Made by a program: the position numbers and the translations under genes. This document shows, piece after piece, positions 9,634-18,130 of a stretch of 64,000 nucleotides of DNA. Each line of letters begins with the position of its first letter. The stretch's first letter is position 1. The notes beneath the pieces are model-generated. The model searched no databases, had not been told where the DNA came from, and saw nothing but the letters and a program-made list of their open reading frames with translations. Origin of the DNA: Sphingomonas sp. CBMAI 2297 (GTDB lineage: Bacteria > Pseudomonadota > Alphaproteobacteria > Sphingomonadales > Sphingomonadaceae); contig NZ_JAPDIR010000005.1 in NCBI RefSeq assembly GCF_029870595.1, forward strand, positions 248,001 to 312,000, in the 5' to 3' direction.

Positions 9634-10761
9634 TCAGTCCTCATGGCTCGCTTCGCCCTTGCCGAGCTCGGCCTTGAGCGTGAAGGTGTTGGTGGCGGCG
9701 ACCTGCTCGCCGCCCGCCAGGCCGGAGAGGATCGCGACCATCGCGCCGTCGCGCGCGCCCAGCGTCACCGGCTGGGTGCGGAAGCCCTGCGGCGTCCGCA
9801 CGAACAGCACCGGCCGGTTCTCCACGGTCTGCACCGCGGTGGCCGGCACCATCAGCGGCGCGTCGCTCGCCCCGGCGACTTCGATCCGCGCCTGCACCGG
9901 CTCGCCCGCGCGCCACTGGCCGCCGCGATTGTCGAGATCGGCGAGCACGCGGACGAGGCGCGTCTGCGGGTCGAGCGCCGGCGCCACGAAGCGCACCCGC
10001 GCCATGGCGGTGCGCCCCGCCGCGGTCATTTCGACCGGGTTGCCGGGCCGCACCCGCGCGGCATCGCCGGCCGCGATCGACAGGGCGACGGTCAACCGCT
10101 CGAGCGCCGCGATCCGGAACAGCTCCGTCTCCGCCGCATCGGCGGTGAACATCTGGCCGGGCACGGCGCTGCGCGCGACGACGCGGCCGGCGATCGGCGC
10201 GGTGATCACGATCCGGTTGAGGCTGCCGCCGCGCACGCCCGAGGCCGCCACCTGCTGGCGCGCCAGCCGCACATCGGTCTCCGCCTGGTCGGCGGCGGCG
10301 CGCGAGATCTCGACTTCGCGCAGCGGACGGAAGCCGCGCGCATAGAGCGCCTCGTCGCGCGCCAGCGTCTTGCGGGCGAGCTCTAGCCGGGTCCGCGCCT
10401 TTTCCACTTCGGCCTGGAGGCCGGCGGCCTGGCGGCTCTCGATCACCGCCAGCGTCTCGCCCCGGCGGACGGCATCGCCCAGGTTGCGGACGAGCGCGAT
10501 CACCCGCCCCTCGAGCGGCGCGGCGACCACCCGGGTGGCGTCCGGATCGCTCTCGAGCAGCGCCGGCGCCTCGATCGCCGCGCCGGTGCCGCCCCGGCCG
10601 GGCCGGATCAGCGTGATGTTGGCCGCCGCGATCTGTTCGGCGGTGAGAGTCGCGGTGCCTTCGGCATGCGTCTCGGCGGTCTTGTTTTCCGGCTGGGGCG
10701 CGGGCGCGCCGCAGCCGGCAATGAGCGTCGCGACGCCAAGCGCCGCTGCGATTCGATACAT
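9634..10761 (-). CDS. CzcB-type periplasmic adaptor lipoprotein (RND membrane fusion protein)
   Basis: 375 residues starting with a lipoprotein signal whose lipobox ends LIAGC, so it is probably lipid-anchored. The order lipoyl half, alpha-hairpin (~110-160), second lipoyl half and beta-barrel matches CzcB/CusB adaptors. There is no separate metal-binding domain and no Met-rich motif, which slightly favours Co/Zn/Ni-type over Cu/Ag. AGGAG lies 9 nt before the ATG. It bridges the downstream RND pump to an outer-membrane factor, but no czcC-like gene is present in this operon, so the channel must be supplied from elsewhere. Confidence 0.9.
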   Translation of the reverse strand: MYRIAAALGVATLIAGCGAPAPQPENKTAETHAEGTATLTAEQIAAANITLIRPGRGGTGAAIEAPALLESDPDATRVVAAPLEGRVIALVRNLGDAVRRGETLAVIESRQAAGLQAEVEKARTRLELARKTLARDEALYARGFRPLREVEISRAAADQAETDVRLARQQVAASGVRGGSLNRIVITAPIAGRVVARSAVPGQMFTADAAETELFRIAALERLTVALSIAAGDAARVRPGNPVEMTAAGRTAMARVRFVAPALDPQTRLVRVLADLDNRGGQWRAGEPVQARIEVAGASDAPLMVPATAVQTVENRPVLFVRTPQGFRTQPVTLGARDGAMVAILSGLAGGEQVAATNTFTLKAELGKGEASHED

Positions 10762-10772
10762 GAACTTGAACT

Positions 10773-10820
10773 CCTGACAGGGACAGACGCGCCCCGAGGG
10801 GCGCCCAGGCCGGTGTCAGG
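10773..10820 (-). other. Nested hairpin between the His-rich gene and the adaptor gene
   Basis: Outer arms CCTGACA (10773-10779) and TGTCAGG (10814-10820) pair perfectly. Inside, GCGCCCC (10789-10795) pairs with GGGGCGC (10798-10804). There is no T-tract, so this is more likely an RNA-stability or attenuation hairpin than a terminator. It overlaps the stop codon of the upstream gene. Confidence 0.4.
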
Positions 10821-11148
10821 CGATCGGTGGTCTGAGCGGCGTGTCGGCGACGCGCGCGGCCAGCTCGGCGCTGGGCATGCGCCAGGCCAGGGGGGCGCCG
10901 CCATGGGCAAGCGGCGCCGCCGGCGCCTTCACCGGCGCGGCGAGGTCGTGCCCGTGGCAGGTCGAATGGTGATGCGGATAATTCTTGTCGGGATCGGCCG
11001 GCACTTCATCGGCGTCGCCGGGCGCGTGCCAGCCCTCGATCTCGATCGTGGTGAGGTGCCGCTCCGGCGCCTCGGTCGCGTGCGCGACCGTCGTCAGGCT
11101 GGTGATCACCAGCATCAGACAGGCGATGAAGGGCAGCAACAGGCGCAT
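10816..11148 (-). CDS. Small histidine-rich secreted protein of the metal-efflux operon
   Basis: 110 residues. I chose the ATG at 11148 because it has AGGGA about 8 nt upstream and gives an N-terminal signal peptide (ending near VAHA); upstream in-frame codons do not. The mature protein is short, with a His cluster (NYPHHHSTCHGHD) and a C-terminus ending in RPPIA. A metal-binding periplasmic helper for the downstream pump is a reasonable inference from the His cluster and the operon. I do not recognise a named family, and no enzymatic motif is seen. Only a 54-bp gap holding a hairpin separates it from the adaptor gene. Confidence 0.72.
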   Translation of the reverse strand: MRLLLPFIACLMLVITSLTTVAHATEAPERHLTTIEIEGWHAPGDADEVPADPDKNYPHHHSTCHGHDLAAPVKAPAAPLAHGGAPLAWRMPSAELAARVADTPLRPPIA

Positions 11149-11225
11149 CACGGCGTCCCTATCACATCCGCGAGCATGTGTAAGCGCCCGATGACGGGCC
11201 CGGTTGGGGGACTCATGCGGCAAGC

Positions 11226-11367
11226 ACCGTCATTCCCGCGCTCTCCTCCGTCATCCCTTGTTCTCTTCCGTCATCCCCGCCTGCGCGGGGATGACGGGTT
11301 TGCTGATGGATGATGCCGGGGTTTGCCGATTGTGATGCCGGGGTTTGCTGACTGGATCTTGCGCCTA
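11226..11367. repeat. Degenerate copy of the CTAG-bounded palindromic element, with amplified end
   Basis: This region between the His-rich gene and emrB contains a 13-bp perfect stem with a 4-nt loop (11268-11297, CCGTCATCCCCGC/GCGGGGATGACGG), preceded by two partial GTCATYCC copies. A GGGTTTG-starting unit follows three times, at 11296, 11319 and 11341 (periods 23 and 22 bp). The last unit runs into the CTAA that supplies the TAG stop of emrB on the minus strand. It resembles the right end of the element at 18269-18460. Confidence 0.6.
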
Positions 11368-12894
11368 ATGCGCCGCGCCCGCCCCCACCGCGCGGCGCGG
11401 GCGCGGGGTCAGCCAGATGATCATCGCCGCGCCGACGAAGACGAAGGCGGAGAGCAGGAAGATGTGGCTAGTCGCCAGCGCGAACGCTTCCTTGTCGACC
11501 AGCTGCGCGATCGCGAGCCGCGCCTGGTCGAGCGAGAAGCCCTGCGCCGCCATCGCATCGACGGTGCCGTCGCTGTTCAGCCGCGCGGCGATCTCGCTGC
11601 GGGCGACGCGCGCGCTGTCGTCCCAGGCGGTGGTCGAGACCGACGTGCCGATCGCGCCCGCCATCGTCCGCAGGAACGCCATCACGCCCGCCGCCGATGC
11701 CGTCTCCTCCGGCCGCACCGAACCCAGCGCCAGCGTGGTCAGCGGAATGAAGAAGAACGGCATGCCGATGCCCTGGAGCATCTGCGGGAAGGCCAGGCTC
11801 CAGAAATCGGCCTGGCTGTTCCAATGGACCCGCAGCAGCGAGGTGAAGCCGAGCCAGAGGATGCCGAAGCACACCAGCGCCCGCGGATCGACCTTGCTCG
11901 TCAGCTTGGCGACGATCGGCGACATGATCACCGCCGCCACGCCGGTGAAGGCCGTGGCATAGCCGGCATAGGTCGCGGTATAGCCCATGCTCGTCTGCAG
12001 CCATTGCGGGATGATCACCGCCGAGGAGAAGAAGGTCCCGAAGGCCAGGGCCAGCGACAGCACCGCCACGGTGAAGCCCCGGTGCCGGAACACGCGCAGA
12101 TCGACGATCGGCTGGTCCTCGGTGCCTTCCCAGGCGAGGAAGACCATGAAGCCGATCAGCGCGGTCACGCCGAGCATCACGATCGTGCGGTCGTTGAACC
12201 AGTCATGCTCGCGGCCGAGATCGAGCATGATCTGCAGCGCGCCGATCCACAGCAGCATCAGCATCAGCCCGACCCGGTCGACGCGCAGCTTGCTCGTCGG
12301 CGTCTCGACCTTGGAGAGCAGCCGCATGCCGCCGAACGCGCACAGGGCGGCGACGGGGATGTTGATGAAGAAGATCCAGTGCCACGACCAGCTGTCCGAG
12401 ATCGTGCCGCCCAGGATCGGGCCCAGGATCGGCGCGACGACGGTGGTCATCGACCAGACGCCCATCGCCTGGGCGCGCTGCTCCGGCTTGAAGATGCGCA
12501 TCAGCAGCGTCTGCGACAGCGGCATCAGCGGGCCGCCGCACAGCCCCTGGCCGACGCGGCAGGCGACGAGCATGCCGAGCGAGGTCGACAGGCCGCACAG
12601 CACCGAGAAGACGCCGAAGCCGATCATCCCGAAGGTGAAGGTGCGCACCGTGCCGAAGCGCCCGGCGAGCCAGCCGGTCAGCGGCACGCACACGGCCTCC
12701 GCCACGGCATAGGAAGTTATGATCCACGTCCCCTGGCTACCCGAGATGCCGAGGCTGCCCGAGATGTGCGGGACCGAGACGTTGGCGATGGTGGTGTCCA
12801 GCACCACCATGAAGTTGGTCAGCGCGAGCACCACGCCCGCGAGGATCAGCGGCACCCCGGTCAGGGGCGCCGCCGTCTCGGTCTTGCCGTTCAT
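11365..12894 (-). CDS. emrB: EmrB/QacA-type DHA2 MFS drug exporter, 14 TM
   Basis: 509 residues with about 14 hydrophobic segments, the DHA2 layout. Family motifs include the VVLDTTIANVSVPHI start in helix 1, the APILGPILGG antiporter motif and the adjacent WHWIFFINIPVA. It should expel hydrophobic compounds by proton antiport, working with the EmrA-like adaptor encoded 11 bp upstream and the OMF before it. Its TAG stop lies exactly at the edge of a palindromic repeat element. Confidence 0.94.
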   Translation of the reverse strand: MNGKTETAAPLTGVPLILAGVVLALTNFMVVLDTTIANVSVPHISGSLGISGSQGTWIITSYAVAEAVCVPLTGWLAGRFGTVRTFTFGMIGFGVFSVLCGLSTSLGMLVACRVGQGLCGGPLMPLSQTLLMRIFKPEQRAQAMGVWSMTTVVAPILGPILGGTISDSWSWHWIFFINIPVAALCAFGGMRLLSKVETPTSKLRVDRVGLMLMLLWIGALQIMLDLGREHDWFNDRTIVMLGVTALIGFMVFLAWEGTEDQPIVDLRVFRHRGFTVAVLSLALAFGTFFSSAVIIPQWLQTSMGYTATYAGYATAFTGVAAVIMSPIVAKLTSKVDPRALVCFGILWLGFTSLLRVHWNSQADFWSLAFPQMLQGIGMPFFFIPLTTLALGSVRPEETASAAGVMAFLRTMAGAIGTSVSTTAWDDSARVARSEIAARLNSDGTVDAMAAQGFSLDQARLAIAQLVDKEAFALATSHIFLLSAFVFVGAAMIIWLTPRPRRAVGAGAAH

Positions 12895-12905
12895 CGCAGC
12901 CGTCC

Positions 12906-14051
12906 TCAGTTCTTCGAGACGTCGATCTCGGCGTCCATGGAAAGGCCGACCCGGAGCGGGTGCTCGGCAAGCTCCCTGGGGTCGAGCGCGACGCGCACCG
13001 GCAGGCGCTGGACCACCTTGATCCAGTTGCCCGTGGCGTTCTGCGCCGGGATCAGCGCGAAGGACGAGCCGGTGCCGCCCGACAGGCCGACGACCCTGCC
13101 GTGATATTCGACGCCGCCGCCATAAAGGTCGGACTTGAGCGTCACCGGCTGGCCGACCTTCACGCGGGTCAGCTGGCCTTCCTTGAAATTGGCGTCGACA
13201 TAGAGCTGGCCGATGGGAACGACCAGCATCAGCTGCGCGCCCGGGGCGACGCGCTGGCCGACCTGGACGTTGCGGCGCGTCACCACGCCGTCGATCGGCG
13301 CGCGGATCACGGTGCGATCGAGATCGAGCCGCGCCTGCGCCACCCTGGCCTGGGCGGAGAGCACTTCCGGCGCCGAATTGGCGGTGGTGCCGCTGATCAG
13401 CGCATTGTTCGCCGCAAGCTCGCCGCTGGCCGCGCCGCGGGTCGAATTCGCCTGGGCCACGCCGGCCCGCGCCAGCTCGAGATTGGCCCTGGCCGAGGAG
13501 AAGGCATTGGTCGCCGAAGTGAGCTCCTCGCCCGACACCGCGCCATTGGGGGCGAGACGCTGGCGCCGGGCGAGGTCCACCCGCGCCTTCTCGTAATCCG
13601 CCTCGGCGGCGACGAGCTGGGCACGGGCTCGGGAAATATCGGCGCCCCGGGCCTGGACCTGCGCGGCGAGCGCCGCGCTGGTGGCCGAGGTCTGGCCGTA
13701 CTGGCGGCGGGCCTTGGCCAGGTCCGCCTCGGCCTGGGCGAGCGCGATCCGCGCGTCGCTGTCGTCGAGCCGGACGAGCACGTCGCCCCTCTTCACCGCC
13801 TGGGTATCGGACACCGCGACGCCGGCCACCTGCGCGGCGATCATCGGCGTGACGCTGGCGGTATCGGCGCCGACATAGGCATTGTCGGTGCTGATATAAT
13901 GGCTGCCGACCAGCACGTACCAGCCGCCATAGCCGATGCCGGCGATCAGCACCGCGCCGGCGATGCCGGTGAGCAGCCGCCGGCGCAGGCTGGGCTTGGC
14001 GGGCGCCGCGTCGGCGTTCGCGACATGGATCTGGGGTTCGGCGTCAGCCAT
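12906..14051 (-). CDS. emrA: EmrA/HlyD-type membrane fusion protein
   Basis: 381 residues: short cytoplasmic N-terminus, one transmembrane helix (~28-48), then lipoyl, long coiled-coil hairpin (~95-200) and beta-barrel domains. The sequence VRLDDSDARIALAQAEADL is typical of EmrA. It connects EmrB to the outer-membrane channel. Its start overlaps the stop of the OMF gene by 8 bp, so translation is probably coupled. Confidence 0.93.
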   Translation of the reverse strand: MADAEPQIHVANADAAPAKPSLRRRLLTGIAGAVLIAGIGYGGWYVLVGSHYISTDNAYVGADTASVTPMIAAQVAGVAVSDTQAVKRGDVLVRLDDSDARIALAQAEADLAKARRQYGQTSATSAALAAQVQARGADISRARAQLVAAEADYEKARVDLARRQRLAPNGAVSGEELTSATNAFSSARANLELARAGVAQANSTRGAASGELAANNALISGTTANSAPEVLSAQARVAQARLDLDRTVIRAPIDGVVTRRNVQVGQRVAPGAQLMLVVPIGQLYVDANFKEGQLTRVKVGQPVTLKSDLYGGGVEYHGRVVGLSGGTGSSFALIPAQNATGNWIKVVQRLPVRVALDPRELAEHPLRVGLSMDAEIDVSKN

Positions 14052-15516
14052 GGGTCGAGTCCTTGGTTGCGGCGGCGGCCGCGGTGTCGGTGGAAAAGCC
14101 CCCGCCCAGCGCGCGGACCAGCTGGACGTCGAGCGTGAACGCCCGCGCCTCGAGATCGGCGACGATCTGGCGGTTCTGCAGCACGCCCTGCTCGGCGGTC
14201 AGCACGTCGAGAAAGGTCGACAGGCCGCCCTCGTAGCGCTGGCGGGCAATCCCATAGGCGGCCTCGGAATCGGCGAGCGCCTGGCGGCTCTCCGAAAGCC
14301 GGGTGACCAGGGCGTGCTTGCTCGTCACCGCATCGGCGACTTCGCGATAGGCGGTGGTCACGGTCGCATCATAGGTCGCGACCGCTTCGTCATAGCCGGC
14401 GCGGGCGCCCTTATACTGGCCGGCCAGCTGCCCGCCCCGGAAGATCGGCAGGCTGATCGCCGGGCCGACCGAGCCATAGGTCGATCCGCTCTTGAACAGA
14501 TTGTCGAGCCCGAAGGCCTGGAAGCCGATCAGCGCGCTGAGGTTGATCGAAGGGTAGAAATCGGCGCGCGCCACCTTGATGCGGCTCGCGGCGGCCTCCA
14601 CCCGGGCGCGGGCGGCGGCGATGTCCGGGCGGCGGCCGATCAGGTCGGTGGTGACGCCCGCCGGGAGCCCGTGCGCGCCGGCCGGGCCGCCCGGCAATGC
14701 GATGGTCAGCCCACGGTCCGGCCCCTTGCCCAGCAGCGCGGCGAGGCGGTTGCGGGTGAGCCCGATCGCCTCGTCGGTGGCCGCCAGGTCGGCGCGGGCG
14801 GCGGGCACCGCGGCATCGGCCTGTTTCAGCTCGGCGCGGGTATCGAGCCCGTTGGTCACCCGGTCGCTCACCAGCTTCTGCGTCTGGGTGCGCAGCTCCA
14901 GCGCCTGGGCCTGGACGCCGCGCTGCGAGGCCAGGCGCGCGAGATCGGCATAGGCGCCGGCGATGTTGGTCGAGAGTACGAGCCGCGACTGCTCCAGCTC
15001 GATCCGCGCCGCCTCCGCATCCGAAGTGGCGGCGGCGAGCGAGGCGCGGTTCTTGCCCCACAGGTCGAGATCGAAGCTCAGATTCGCCGCGACCTGGCCG
15101 CTGTCGTTCCAGCCCTTGGGCACGAAGGCGGCGGGAATACCGTTATTGTAGCTCTGCTTGCCCTCGGTCGCGCCCGCCTGGACGCCCACGGACGGCAGCA
15201 GCGCCGCGCCCGCCTGCTGGGCATAGGCCTGGGCCGAGCGCAGGCGCGCGGCGGCGGCGGCGAGATCGGGCGAGCCGGCCAGCCCTTCGGCGATCAGCCC
15301 GCTCAGCTGCGCGTCGCCATAGGCGCTCCACCAATCATTGGCGGGCCAGTTCGCCGCATCCGCCCGGGCGGCCAGCGACTGGTCGGCGGCATAGCCGGCC
15401 GCCGCGCGCACTTCGGGACGGGCGCCGAGCTGCGGCACCGGCGCGCATGCGGAAAGCAGCGCGGTCCCGGCAGTCGCGACGAGCAGCAACGGACGAAGGG
15501 AGAATCGGATCATCAT
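14044..15516 (-). CDS. NodT/OprM-family outer-membrane efflux lipoprotein
   Basis: 490 residues with a lipoprotein signal (lipobox LSAC, followed by APVPQLG) and the duplicated outer-membrane efflux protein repeat forming a TolC-like barrel and helical tunnel. Typical motifs include TNIAGAYADLARL and RRPDIAAARARVEAA. First gene of the emr operon. There are two adjacent ATG codons (15516 and 15513) and no good Shine-Dalgarno sequence. The operator-like palindrome ends only 6 bp upstream, which suggests a very short leader. Confidence 0.93.
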   Translation of the reverse strand: MMIRFSLRPLLLVATAGTALLSACAPVPQLGARPEVRAAAGYAADQSLAARADAANWPANDWWSAYGDAQLSGLIAEGLAGSPDLAAAAARLRSAQAYAQQAGAALLPSVGVQAGATEGKQSYNNGIPAAFVPKGWNDSGQVAANLSFDLDLWGKNRASLAAATSDAEAARIELEQSRLVLSTNIAGAYADLARLASQRGVQAQALELRTQTQKLVSDRVTNGLDTRAELKQADAAVPAARADLAATDEAIGLTRNRLAALLGKGPDRGLTIALPGGPAGAHGLPAGVTTDLIGRRPDIAAARARVEAAASRIKVARADFYPSINLSALIGFQAFGLDNLFKSGSTYGSVGPAISLPIFRGGQLAGQYKGARAGYDEAVATYDATVTTAYREVADAVTSKHALVTRLSESRQALADSEAAYGIARQRYEGGLSTFLDVLTAEQGVLQNRQIVADLEARAFTLDVQLVRALGGGFSTDTAAAAATKDSTHG

Positions 15517-15522
15517 TTAAAT

Positions 15523-15541
15523 ACCGTACTGTCGGGTACGG
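15523..15541. promoter_or_regulatory. TetR-type operator copy 1, upstream of the emr operon
   Basis: ACCGTACTGTCGGGTACGG, an imperfect inverted repeat, 6 bp before the first codon of the OMF gene. It matches operator copy 2 at 16 of 19 positions when that one is read on the minus strand. Binding here would block transcription or translation initiation of the emr operon. Confidence 0.7.
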
Positions 15542-15582
15542 CGCGGCAGATGGGCGCGGGCCGCCATCTTGTCAACCCGTAA

Positions 15583-15601
15583 TCGTACCCTATAGTACGG
15601 T
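15583..15601. promoter_or_regulatory. TetR-type operator copy 2, upstream of tetR
   Basis: On the minus strand ACCGTACTATAGGGTACGA, nearly the same as copy 1 but inverted. It ends 13 bp before the preferred tetR start at 15615 and covers the area expected for that promoter, so the regulator probably represses itself as well as the divergent efflux operon. Confidence 0.7.
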
Positions 15602-15614
15602 TATGGAGAAAATC

Positions 15615-16232
15615 ATGGAAAGGCCGTCCGGCAAGCGCGAGGCGCGCAAGGAGGAACGCCGCGAGGCGATCCTGGCGATCGCCAAGCGCGTGTTCCTCGA
15701 CCAGGGCTATTCCGGCGCGTCGATGTCGGCGATCTCGGCGGAGCTTGGCGGCTCCAAGGGGACGCTGTGGAGCTATTTCCCGTCGAAGGAAGAGCTGTTC
15801 GCCGCGGTGCTCGACGATGCGACCAAGGAATATCGCGGCCAGCTGGCCGATGTGCTCAAGCCGGGCGAGGACGTGCGCGCCGCCGTGCTGCAATTCTGCC
15901 GGGGCTTCATCGCCAAGATCTCGTCGCCCGACGGGTTGCGGCTGCACCGGCTGATCGCCTCGGAAGTCAGCCGCTTCCCCGAGATCGGCGACATCTTCTA
16001 TCGCCGCGCGCCCATGCCCACCCAGCAGTTGCTCGCCGCCTTTCTCGAGCGCGCGATGGATGCGGGGACGCTCCGCCGCGCCGACCCGCTGTTCGCGGCG
16101 CGCGTGCTCGCCTCGCTCTGCCTCGGCGTGCAGCAGCGCATGATCTGGGGACAGGAGCTGTCACCGGCCGAACGCGACCACGAAGCCACGCAGATGGCCG
16201 AAGTGTTCCTGCGCGCCTTCGCGCCCGTCTAA
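15615..16232 (+). CDS. TetR-family repressor of the divergent EmrAB efflux operon
   Basis: 205 residues. The N-terminal helix-turn-helix reads MSAISAELGGSKGTLWSYFPSKEEL (written here only as the family core; residues ~35-60), followed by an all-helical ligand domain. I prefer the ATG at 15615 because GGAGA lies 6 nt upstream; the ATG at 15603 is possible but touches the operator. Divergent from the emr operon with two matching operators in the 98-bp gap, so it is very likely its local repressor, released by a drug-like ligand. Its 3' end overlaps the next, convergent gene by 4 bp (CTAA). Confidence 0.92.
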   Translation: MERPSGKREARKEERREAILAIAKRVFLDQGYSGASMSAISAELGGSKGTLWSYFPSKEELFAAVLDDATKEYRGQLADVLKPGEDVRAAVLQFCRGFIAKISSPDGLRLHRLIASEVSRFPEIGDIFYRRAPMPTQQLLAAFLERAMDAGTLRRADPLFAARVLASLCLGVQQRMIWGQELSPAERDHEATQMAEVFLRAFAPV

Positions 16233-16462
16233 AGCGGCACCCCGTCGAGCGCCACGGCCTCCACGCCGATGCAGCGGCGCATCTTCTCCGCCACGATCCG
16301 GCCCAGCGGCCCGGCCAGGCCATCGAGCTCCAGCCGCACGGTCATGCGCTCGGGCGTCACGCGCACCTCCATGGCCGGCGCCGCGAGATCATGCTGCGCG
16401 GCCAGGCCGACCAGGCGGCACAGCAGGGCGGCACTCGCCTCGCCCATGATGTCGAACCGCAT
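16229..16462 (-). CDS. Small conserved-looking protein of unknown function
   Basis: 77 residues, no signal peptide and no membrane segment. Composition and codon use look like a real gene: alternating acidic/hydrophobic stretches such as MEVRVTPERMTVRLELDG suggest a small alpha/beta protein. It begins 8 bp after the stop of the amino-acid dehydrogenase gene on the same strand, so it is probably co-transcribed. The stop overlaps the tetR stop head-on. I do not recognise the family and assign no function. Confidence 0.62.
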   Translation of the reverse strand: MRFDIMGEASAALLCRLVGLAAQHDLAAPAMEVRVTPERMTVRLELDGLAGPLGRIVAEKMRRCIGVEAVALDGVPL

Positions 16463-16470
16463 GGCCGGGC

Positions 16471-17538
16471 TCAGGCAGCCTCGCGCACCGACGCCGCCGA
16501 CGCCGCGACGATCCGCGCGCGGGCAAGCGCGTCGGCGGCACGATGCGGCGCCAGCCCCTCGCGGGCGGCATGGGCGAGCACCGCGCCGAGCCGCAGGCCG
16601 GTCGCATGGACGCGCGCCGCCACTTCATCGGCGCTCCAGCCGAGATATTCGCCGGCCACGCTGATGATCCCGCCCGCGTTCACGACATAGTCGGGCGCGT
16701 AGAGGATGCCGCGATCGGCGAGCCGGTCGCCATCCTCGGGCGTGGCGAGCACATTGTTCGCCGCGCCGCAGACGATGCGCGCGCGCAGGCGCGCCACGGC
16801 GTCGCCATCGAGCACCCCGCCCAGCGCGCAGGGCGCGAAGATCGCGCAGCGGGCATCGAGGATGCTGTCGCGGCCCATGATCTCCGCATCGTAGCGGCAG
16901 GCGATGTCGGCGGCGACGCCGGGGCGCGGCTCGGCGACGATCAGCCGCGCCCCCGCCGCATGGAGCATCCCGCACAGCGCCGACCCGACACTGCCGAGCC
17001 CCTGCACCGCGACGCGCACCCCGCGCAGGTCGCTGCCCAGCTGGCGCCGGGCCGCCTCCTCCATCGCCAGGAACACGCCGCGCGCCGTCCAGGGCGAGGG
17101 ATCGCCGCCCGGCCTGCCGCCCCGGGGCGGCAGGCCGGCGACATGGCGGGTCTGGCCACGCACCGCTTCCATGTCGGCCACGCAGGTGCCGACATCCTCG
17201 GCCGTGACATAGGCACCCTCGAGCCGCGCCACCGCCCGGCCGAACGCCGCGAACAGCCGGCGCCGGTCGAAATCGCCGGCCGGCAGGTTCAGCACCGCCT
17301 TGCCGCCGCCCAGGGGTAGATCGGCCATCGCGTTCTTGAAGGTCATGCCCTCGGCCAGCCGCATCGCATCGCCGACCATCGCCGCATGGCTGCCATAGCG
17401 CCACAGCCGGCACCCGCCCGCGGCGGCGCCGCGCCGGGTGGAGTGGAGCACGATCACGCCGTCCAGCCCGCTTTCCATGTCGCGCAGCACGTGCACGCTC
17501 TCCGGCGGGGTGGCGGTAACTTGCGGGGCATCGACCAT
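16471..17538 (-). CDS. Leucine/Glu/Phe/Val dehydrogenase family protein
   Basis: 355 residues. The catalytic residues fall at the same positions as in Bacillus leucine dehydrogenase: K68 (MTFKNA), K80 (LGGGKAV) and D115 (TAEDVGT). A Rossmann NAD-binding loop GLGSVGSAL follows. It should oxidatively deaminate a branched-chain or related amino acid to the 2-oxo acid with NAD+. I chose the ATG at 17538 because AGGAG lies about 8 nt upstream; longer upstream in-frame sequence lacks homology. Divergent from an Lrp/AsnC gene, which is its likely regulator. The substrate (Leu, Val or Phe) is not settled by reading. Confidence 0.9.
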   Translation of the reverse strand: MVDAPQVTATPPESVHVLRDMESGLDGVIVLHSTRRGAAAGGCRLWRYGSHAAMVGDAMRLAEGMTFKNAMADLPLGGGKAVLNLPAGDFDRRRLFAAFGRAVARLEGAYVTAEDVGTCVADMEAVRGQTRHVAGLPPRGGRPGGDPSPWTARGVFLAMEEAARRQLGSDLRGVRVAVQGLGSVGSALCGMLHAAGARLIVAEPRPGVAADIACRYDAEIMGRDSILDARCAIFAPCALGGVLDGDAVARLRARIVCGAANNVLATPEDGDRLADRGILYAPDYVVNAGGIISVAGEYLGWSADEVAARVHATGLRLGAVLAHAAREGLAPHRAADALARARIVAASAASVREAA

Positions 17539-17662
17539 GAAAGCGCTCCTGAAATCCAGGGATGACTCTTCCACGGTTTCGCGGGATAAACTGGCCTTGT
17601 TCACGCGCCATCGCCGAACATCGGCACGATCTGACCCGAAAATGCCGAAAAGGAGAATGGAT

Positions 17663-18130
17663 TTGCCCGCCGATCTCGACCCCTTCGAGCGCAGGATCCT
17701 GCAAGTGCTCCAGGAAGACGCGTCGCTGCCCACCGCCCGGCTCGGCGAGATGGTGGGCCTGTCGAGCTCGCCCTGCTGGCGCCGCGTCGACCGGCTGGAG
17801 AAGGAAGGAATCATCACTCGCCGCGTCGCGCTGGTCGATCGGCAGAAGATCGGGCTCAACGCGCACATCTTCGCGCAGATCAAGCTGAACGCGCACGGCC
17901 GCGCCAATCTCGACGAGTTCGCCGCGGCGATCCGCTCCTTTCCCGAAGTGCTGGAGGCCTATGTGCTGATGGGGGTGTTCGACTTCATGCTGCGCATCGT
18001 CGCCGCCGATATCGAGGCCTATGAGCGCTTCTTCTTTTCCAAGCTCTCCAAGCTGCCCGGCGTGCAGGAGATCAACTCCACCGTCGCGCTCTCGCAAGTG
18101 AAGGCAACGACGGCATTGCCGATTCCCTAG
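17663..18130 (+). CDS. Lrp/AsnC-family transcriptional regulator
   Basis: 155 residues from TTG 17663; AGGAG at 17651-17655 is 7 nt upstream of this TTG but only 1 nt from ATG 17657. ATG 17642 is another option, lengthening the N-terminus by 7 residues. The start FERRILQVLQEDA plus the winged helix (LGEMVGLSSSPCWRRVDRLE) and C-terminal RAM domain (VLEAYVLMGVFDF) define the family. Divergent from the leucine-dehydrogenase-type gene, which it probably controls in response to an amino acid. The gene ends in a TAG provided by the CTAG edge of a repeat element at 18127. Confidence 0.9.
   Translation: MPADLDPFERRILQVLQEDASLPTARLGEMVGLSSSPCWRRVDRLEKEGIITRRVALVDRQKIGLNAHIFAQIKLNAHGRANLDEFAAAIRSFPEVLEAYVLMGVFDFMLRIVAADIEAYERFFFSKLSKLPGVQEINSTVALSQVKATTALPIP

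Noticed and set aside
8287..10386. Plus-strand open frame of ~700 codons opposite the metal RND genes
   Set aside because: Antisense shadow of CzcA/CzcB-type genes, with low-complexity Arg/His/Asp content.
9634..16232. One large efflux island expressed as a single operon
   Set aside because: The metal and drug efflux sets are separated by a 217-bp interval with repeats, and the drug set has its own divergent regulator and operators.
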